From Epidermidibacterium keratini (GTDB taxonomy: Bacteria; Actinomycetota; Actinomycetes; Mycobacteriales; Antricoccaceae), in the NCBI RefSeq assembly GCF_009834025.1, contig NZ_CP047156.1, positions 2,604,001 through 2,668,000 of the forward strand: a stretch of DNA of 64,000 bases, in the 5' to 3' direction. The translations under genes and the position numbers were made by a program. Shown piece by piece: positions 59,204 to 64,000 of the stretch. Under the pieces are notes generated by a model. That model was given only the letters and a program-made list of their open reading frames with translations, did not search any database and had not been told where the DNA came from. How positions within the stretch are numbered: position 1 is the first letter of the stretch; each line of letters starts with the position of its first letter.

Positions 59204-62200
59204 ACCGCCCCTCGTCGCGCATCTCGTCGAGCCATCCCAGCGACCGCTCGATCCCACCACCATAGGTGTCGGCGTGGATACGAGCGAGCGTTTCGTGCAC
59301 TGCCGGTGCCATGAACTCGCCGTCGCCGCAGACATAGATGCGCGCGCCGTCCGCGATGAGCTTGGCGACCTGTTCGCGCTGCTGCCACAACCGGTGCTGC
59401 ACAAACGTGACCTCGTCCTGCGGGGCAAACGTATACGCGCGATGCACGGTCACGGTGTCGCCGTACGCCGCAAACTCGCTGGCATATAGGTCATCCACGT
59501 CGGGATGGTCGCAGCCGAAGAACAGCACGGTCGGCCCGGCCTGCTCACCGGCGGCGTCGCGCGCGACACGCTCGCGGACGAACCCGCGGAACGGCGCGAT
59601 TCCGCTGCCAGCGCTGATGAGTACGACGGGGGTGGCGTTGTCGTCCGGCGGACGGAACTGCTCGCTCGGGTGCGTCAGCGCGACCGCGATCTTGTCACCG
59701 GGCTGCGCCGACTGCAGGTACGACGACCCGCTTCCGCGGTAGCTGCCGATCCCGCTGCGGGCTGGGGCATCCACAACCGAGACCGTCAGCGAGGCGGTGT
59801 CGGGTGAGTCGAGTGGGCTGGAGGAGATCGAGTACTGGCGCACGCGCATGGCCGGCACGATCTCCAGCAGTACGCCGAGGTCGACCTGGCATGACGGATA
59901 GAGCTCCAGCAGGTCGGCGACCCCGACGCGCTTGTCGAGTACCTCCGAGCGGTACGCCGCGTCATCGGATGCCAGCCGTGCCAGGGCATCTCGCTCCGGC
60001 GGGCACGGCGTACTCGCCGCCAGCCGCTCGATCGCACCGCGGGTCGCGGGCAGCGTCAGGTCCAGATAGCGACCCAGCAGGTCGCGCACCGCGACCGGCC
60101 GGTCGGTGGGGACCGCGGCAGAGCTGTGTCGGGACGCGACCTTGACGACGGCGTCCGGCGACAAGCCGACGCGACGGGCCAGGCGAGCTACCAGCTCGGG
60201 GTGCACCTGCGGCAGCACCGCCAGATAATCGCCTGCGCGGTAGGACATCCCGGCCGGAAGCCGCACCTCCAGGTGGCGCTTGGATCGCGCGAAATCGGCC
60301 GCGTCGAGATTGACCAGCTCGCGGTTCTCCACCACGGTCGCCGGCTGCAGCCGCAGCTCCGAGGCGAGCGGGTCATCGGTCACCTCGGTGACGGTGTACG
60401 CCGGGCCGCTGTCGACCTGAGAGTCGGTGACGCCGAGCTGCTCGCCCAGGATGTCGAAGAACGGGCGATACCAACGCTCCCAGTCGCCGAAGAAGTCCGA
60501 GCGGGCGTCGGCCTCGCCGCGCTCACGGAGCCGCTGGGCGCCGGCCGCGGCAAGCGCATCGTCAACGAGGGTCGGGATGCGCTGATAGGTCGCGGGCCAA
60601 TCACGGCTTCCGCAGCCCATGACGGCATACCGCACGCCGGCAAGATCGCCGTCCTGCAAGGAATCCAGCCACTGCACGAACTTCACCGCGTTGTCAGGGG
60701 GAGTTCCGTTGTAGGACGCGGTGACGACCAGCACCGCGCCGTCGGTGGGCAGCGATCCGGCGTACTCGTCCATGGGGGCGGCGACTGCGTCCCACCCGCG
60801 GTCAACAGCCTCGGAGGCGACGATGCGCGCGAGGCCTTCGCTGCCGCCGGTGTTGGAGCCAAAGAGCACCAGCAGCGGCGTGCCGTGGGCATCGGCCGGC
60901 AAAGCAGCGCGTGCCGGTGCCGTCTCGGGTGCGGGCTCCGAGCGCACGGTCTGCCGGGGCGTGACCGTGACGACGAGGTCGGCCGGCTTGATCGTCAGGG
61001 TCTCCTTCAGCTCGAAGGTGTAGGGCCCTGCGAAGTCGACGTCGAAGCGCTGCAGCATCATCGCGAGCACGAGCGTCGCTTCCTGCAGCGCGAATGGCCG
61101 GCCGATGCACGCGCGCTCGCCGTGCCCGAACGGCATCCAGGCGTACTCGGGGATCTGCTCGAGTCGTCCCGGGGCAAACCGGTCGGGGTCAAAGGCGTCG
61201 GGGTCCTCCCACACGGCGGGGTCGCGGTGCATCGTGGGCAGCAGGATCATGACCGGCTGACGCGCCGGGATCAGGTACTTGCCCGACAGTACGACGTCCT
61301 CGCTTGGCTTGAGTGCAAACGCCGGCGCCGTCGGGTGCAGGCGCAGCGACTCGCGCAAGATCTGGCCCAGGTAGCCGAGCTCGGCGAGATCTTCGAAGCG
61401 CGGCGTGCGATCGCCGAGCACCTCATCGACCACCGCGCGGGCGCGCTCGAGCACGTCGCGGTTGGCCAGCAACTCGTAGGTGACGAACGACAGCAGGCCG
61501 GAGGTCGTCTCGTGACCGGCGATCAGGAACGTCGTCAGCTGGTACTCGATGTTCTCCTCCGACAGCGTCTCACCGGTGAGCGGGTCGACGGCCGTGAGCA
61601 TGCGCTGCAGCAGGTCGTCCGGCGCCTGGTCTGCCGGCAGCTTCTTGCGCTCCGCGACGATCTCGCGGGTGATCTGCTTCATGTAGTCGATGTCGGCCGC
61701 GTACTGCCGGTTGGTGCGCACCATCAGCTTCTGGGTCCCCGGCAGGCGGCGGCCGCGGTCGCCGGCCTCGACGAGCGAGCGCACCATCGAGTCGACAAAG
61801 GGGTGCATCTGCTCGGCATAGAAGGAGTTGAAGCGGTAGTCGAAGGCGCACAGCGCGATCGTGTCGAGGGTCAGCCGGGTCATGTCGTCGGCGACGTTGA
61901 CCTCGTGGCCGGCACCGAACCGCTCCCACCGCGTGAACATCTGCTCGGCGATATCGAGCATGCGCGGGAAGTAGTCGCGGATCGCCATCGGGCCGAACGC
62001 CGGCATGAGCAGCCGATGCGCCTTGCCCCAGTTTTCTTCGGAGTTGTACGCCGTAAACAGCCCGTCACCGCCGAAGTCGCGGATCTGCTGGAGCACCTGG
62101 TGCACCGACTTCGACCAGCGCGGGTCACCGCACATCTGCGCGGCGTACTCGTGGGCGCTCGCGACGATCAGCCGGTTGCCGGCGACGGACAGCTCAAGAA

Positions 62201-62333
62201 TGCCGCCGTACTGAGCGGCGAGCTCGTCGATCGTCTCGATCTGGGTGTGTCCGCCGACGACATCGAGCAGGTTGCCGACGAGAGGTTTGGGTGTGGGGCC
62301 GGGGATCTTCGCGTGCGATGCGGGCTCGGCCAT
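59181..62333 (-). CDS. CYP102-type self-sufficient cytochrome P450/NADPH-P450 reductase fusion
   Basis: A 1050-residue fusion like P450-BM3. Heme domain about 1-460: I-helix LIAGHETTSG, ExxR ILRESLRLHP, heme loop FGHGERACIG with Cys409. A linker with Ala/Pro follows, then a flavodoxin-like FMN domain from about 485 (LLVLFGSNTGGSEGLARIVA), FAD domain (RQYSISSSPLDSPD, the FAD motif RxYSxxS) and an NADPH domain (SAGSGIAPFRGFV; ending YVTDVFG). CYP102 enzymes hydroxylate fatty acids at sub-terminal positions. ATG 62333 with AGGAGATG site. Confidence 0.95.
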   Translation of the reverse strand: MAEPASHAKIPGPTPKPLVGNLLDVVGGHTQIETIDELAAQYGGILELSVAGNRLIVASAHEYAAQMCGDPRWSKSVHQVLQQIRDFGGDGLFTAYNSEENWGKAHRLLMPAFGPMAIRDYFPRMLDIAEQMFTRWERFGAGHEVNVADDMTRLTLDTIALCAFDYRFNSFYAEQMHPFVDSMVRSLVEAGDRGRRLPGTQKLMVRTNRQYAADIDYMKQITREIVAERKKLPADQAPDDLLQRMLTAVDPLTGETLSEENIEYQLTTFLIAGHETTSGLLSFVTYELLANRDVLERARAVVDEVLGDRTPRFEDLAELGYLGQILRESLRLHPTAPAFALKPSEDVVLSGKYLIPARQPVMILLPTMHRDPAVWEDPDAFDPDRFAPGRLEQIPEYAWMPFGHGERACIGRPFALQEATLVLAMMLQRFDVDFAGPYTFELKETLTIKPADLVVTVTPRQTVRSEPAPETAPARAALPADAHGTPLLVLFGSNTGGSEGLARIVASEAVDRGWDAVAAPMDEYAGSLPTDGAVLVVTASYNGTPPDNAVKFVQWLDSLQDGDLAGVRYAVMGCGSRDWPATYQRIPTLVDDALAAAGAQRLRERGEADARSDFFGDWERWYRPFFDILGEQLGVTDSQVDSGPAYTVTEVTDDPLASELRLQPATVVENRELVNLDAADFARSKRHLEVRLPAGMSYRAGDYLAVLPQVHPELVARLARRVGLSPDAVVKVASRHSSAAVPTDRPVAVRDLLGRYLDLTLPATRGAIERLAASTPCPPERDALARLASDDAAYRSEVLDKRVGVADLLELYPSCQVDLGVLLEIVPAMRVRQYSISSSPLDSPDTASLTVSVVDAPARSGIGSYRGSGSSYLQSAQPGDKIAVALTHPSEQFRPPDDNATPVVLISAGSGIAPFRGFVRERVARDAAGEQAGPTVLFFGCDHPDVDDLYASEFAAYGDTVTVHRAYTFAPQDEVTFVQHRLWQQREQVAKLIADGARIYVCGDGEFMAPAVHETLARIHADTYGGGIERSLGWLDEMRDEGRYVTDVFG

Positions 62334-62389
62334 CTCATCTCCTGAAGGTGGTGGAGTGGTCGAAACCCAGCGTAATGAACGAAACATCA

Positions 62390-62411
62390 TTTCTGAATAG
62401 TTCTTCAGAAA
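62390..62411. promoter_or_regulatory. Inverted repeat operator between CYP102 and OsmC genes
   Basis: TTTCTGAA-N6-TTCAGAAA has perfect 8-bp arms. It lies 57 bases before the CYP102 start (minus strand) and 72 before the OsmC start. Spacing and AT-content fit a TetR-family operator for the regulator encoded in the CYP102 operon. Confidence 0.55.
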
Positions 62412-62482
62412 CTTGCGATGGGAGCCACACTGCCGTGGTGCGGTTCAATGGAGCCGTCACAGCCCACGACGTTGGAGAGACG

Positions 62483-62896
62483 ATGGCCCGCCGTACCGTG
62501 CAGATCGAGAAGATCGCCCCCAGTAAGTTCGTCGCCACCAACGAGCGCGGCGCTCAGATCACCATCGGGATGGGCGAGGACGCCGACTTCGTGCCGGGTG
62601 AGCTGCTGCTTGCCGCGATCGGGTCCTGTTCGGGTATCGACGTCGACATTCTGACCTCGCGCCGCGGCGAGTCGACGACCTTCCGGATCGAGGTCGGCGG
62701 GGAGAAGGTCCGCGACGAGCACGGCAACCACATGACAGATCTCGAGGTCACGTTCGAGGTGAAGTTCGACGAGGGTGAGGCCGGCGACGCCGCCCGCGAG
62801 GTGCTGCCCAAGGCCGTCGAGCGCTCGCGCACCAGCCTCTGCACGGTGGGTCGCACCATCGAGCTGGGTACGCCGATCAAGGACGTGCTGCTCTAG
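62483..62896 (+). CDS. OsmC family protein
   Basis: A 137-residue OsmC/Ohr-like protein. The conserved redox Cys pair appears in LAAIGSCSGIDVDIL and RSRTSLCTVGRTI. OsmC proteins reduce organic hydroperoxides. ATG 62483 chosen from the GGAGAG site and conserved N-terminus (RRTVQIEKIAPSKFVA). Its promoter shares the region with CYP102, so it could be under the same TetR. Ends 3 bases before the convergent flavin reductase. Confidence 0.9.
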   Translation: MARRTVQIEKIAPSKFVATNERGAQITIGMGEDADFVPGELLLAAIGSCSGIDVDILTSRRGESTTFRIEVGGEKVRDEHGNHMTDLEVTFEVKFDEGEAGDAAREVLPKAVERSRTSLCTVGRTIELGTPIKDVLL

Positions 62897-62899
62897 GCC

Positions 62900-63424
62900 T
62901 TAGCCCGGCGGTCGCACCGTCAACGTCTCGTAGGCGCTGCGGAAGAACACCAGCGGCTGGCGGTCGGTGACCACGCGCAGGTGCCGAACCCGTCCCACGA
63001 CGATGTCGTGATCGCCGCCGTCGTGCACCGCCACGATCTCGCAGTCGATGTGCGCCAGCACATCCTCGAGCAGCGGGGCGCCGGAGGGGCCGGACTCCCA
63101 CTCGACCCCGGCGAAGCGGTCAACGCCGGACCGAGCAAACTGCAGGCCGATCGCATCCTGCCCCTCGGCGAGGATGTTGGCCGCAAAATGCTGCGCCTTG
63201 CGGATGCGCGGCCACGAGGACGACGACTTCGCCGGGCAGAACATCACCAGCGGCGGATCGAGCGAGAGGGACATGAAGCTCTGCGCCGTCATCCCTACCG
63301 GACCGTCGTCGTACGCCGTCACCACCACGACTCCCGAGGCGAAGTTGCCGAGCACTTCGCGGAAGAGCTGAGGGTCGATCGCGGACGAGTTCAGCGCGGC
63401 AGCGTCGTCGTGGCTATCGCTCAT
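62900..63424 (-). CDS. Flavin reductase family protein (HpaC-like)
   Basis: A 174-residue FMN-binding split-barrel flavin reductase. Recognised by [17 protein letters not shown] and [22 protein letters not shown], the canonical flavin-binding motifs, and [19 protein letters not shown]. It would supply reduced flavin to a monooxygenase; no clear partner adjoins it. Starts at ATG 63424, sharing a short divergent region with the uracil-DNA glycosylase gene. Confidence 0.94.
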   Translation of the reverse strand: MSDSHDDAAALNSSAIDPQLFREVLGNFASGVVVVTAYDDGPVGMTAQSFMSLSLDPPLVMFCPAKSSSSWPRIRKAQHFAANILAEGQDAIGLQFARSGVDRFAGVEWESGPSGAPLLEDVLAHIDCEIVAVHDGGDHDIVVGRVRHLRVVTDRQPLVFFRSAYETLTVRPPG

Positions 63425-63480
63425 TCGCTCACCTTAGTAAAGTCGCCCTACTGACTGCCGTTCAATGTGAGGAGGCTGTC

Positions 63481-64000
63481 ATCACGCGTCCCCTGAGCGA
63501 GCTCGTGCACCCAGAGTGGGTGCCGGTGCTCGAACCGGTGCAGCAGCACATCGCCGCAATGGGCGAGTTCCTGCGGGCCGAGGTTGCCGCAGGTCGGCAG
63601 TACCTCCCGGCCGGCGATCGCATCCTGCGCGCGTTCGGTCAGCCGCTATCTGGCGTCCGAGTGCTGATCGTCGGGCAGGATCCCTACCCGACGCCCGGCC
63701 ACGCCGTCGGGCTGTCGTTCTCGGTCGAGCCCGACGTGCGGCCGATCCCGCGCTCGCTGCAGAACATCTACCGCGAGTACGCCGCCGACCTCGGACTGCC
63801 GCTGCCGGCCAACGGTGACCTCTCGCCGTGGGAGCGGCACGGCGTACTGCTGCTCAACAGGTGCCTGACCGTCCGCCCGGGCGCCCCGGCCAGCCACCGC
63901 GGCAAGGGCTGGGAGCAGGTGACCGAGGCCGCGATCGACGGGCTGGTCGCGCGCGATGTGCCGTTCGTGGCGATCCTGTGGGGCCGCGACGCGCAGGGTC
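63481..64000 (+). CDS. ung: Uracil-DNA glycosylase, N-terminal part (non-AUG start likely)
   Basis: Family 1 UDG; 173 codons are inside and the gene continues past the right edge. Motif [18 protein letters not shown] contains the catalytic Asp, and later segments [17 protein letters not shown] and VAILWGRDA are typical. No ATG, GTG or TTG exists in frame before the conserved N-terminus [13 protein letters not shown] strong GAGGAGG site ends 5 bases before an ATC codon at 63481 exactly where Met is expected (M. tuberculosis Ung begins MTARPLSELVE as I recall). Hence an ATC start, or an ATG-to-ATC change or sequencing error. Confidence 0.9.
   Translation, partial: MTRPLSELVHPEWVPVLEPVQQHIAAMGEFLRAEVAAGRQYLPAGDRILRAFGQPLSGVRVLIVGQDPYPTPGHAVGLSFSVEPDVRPIPRSLQNIYREYAADLGLPLPANGDLSPWERHGVLLLNRCLTVRPGAPASHRGKGWEQVTEAAIDGLVARDVPFVAILWGRDAQG

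Noticed and set aside
60126-62345. 739-residue open frame opposite CYP102
   Set aside because: Antisense shadow created by high GC; composition is Arg/Gln/Val/Asp-rich without domains.

Overview
The window comes from a high-GC actinobacterium. Genes are tightly packed with many 4-base start/stop overlaps. The order of housekeeping genes (clpC ... mutY, radA, an LpqE-like lipoprotein, carD, ispD, ispF ... cysS, rlmB) resembles the neighbourhood around clpC1 and carD in Mycobacterium tuberculosis. Genus and family cannot be fixed from sequence alone. No transposase, integrase, phage gene, rRNA or CRISPR array was found. There is one tRNA (Thr, TGT). The accessory stretches look like catabolic and sensory gene sets rather than mobile elements.

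Region by region: 1-3.4 kb is a minus-strand operon of a secreted acidic protein, a histidine kinase, an OmpR-type regulator and an SLC13 anion permease, with an 11-bp tandem array at its head. 3.4-15.7 kb is mostly housekeeping: clpC behind a 25-bp perfect inverted repeat and a ClgR-like box, two small membrane proteins, an ECF41-type sigma factor broken by a frameshift with its CMD-family partner, mutY, radA, lpqE-like, carD, ispD and ispF. 15.8-24.9 kb is an accessory block between ispF and cysS: an enoyl-CoA hydratase, a ferredoxin with two tandem paralogous P450s, and a five-gene operon of three tandem paralogous membrane proteins plus a NarL-type two-component system. 25-36.6 kb holds cysS, a lipoprotein/secreted protein pair of unusual codon use, rlmB, a large FAD/Fe-S oxidoreductase, a GNAT, a DUF445 protein, a PolA-like polymerase, gluconokinase and tRNA-Thr. 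36.9-43.6 kb carries surface and secreted proteins, including a large ExeM/NucH-type nuclease with a sorting-signal-like tail. 43.7-50.1 kb holds an LLM monooxygenase/FMN reductase pair, a TetR-patatin-cyclase operon and a DrrAB-like ABC exporter whose permease is frameshifted. 50.1-58.4 kb looks like an aromatic-acid catabolic cluster: acyl-CoA dehydrogenase, phthalate-dioxygenase-type reductase, CYP199A-like P450, IclR regulator, aromatic-acid MFS transporter, LLM oxidoreductase and acyl-CoA synthetase. 58.5-64 kb has a CYP102 (P450-BM3-like) enzyme with its TetR regulator, an OsmC protein, a flavin reductase and the start of uracil-DNA glycosylase, which appears to begin with an ATC codon.

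The most unusual elements are: (1) a short direct-repeat family with core CGATCCGAGAG and a period of about 21 bp, present as arrays at four separate sites just after stop codons; (2) the operon of three tandem membrane paralogues with a two-component system, headed by an 18-bp perfect palindrome, whose kinase has a degenerate ATP-binding domain; (3) an ECF41 sigma factor broken exactly at its WLPE linker while its own target promoter remains; and (4) the CYP199A-like/phthalate-type reductase cluster. All readings were made by eye; no database search or structure calculation was run.
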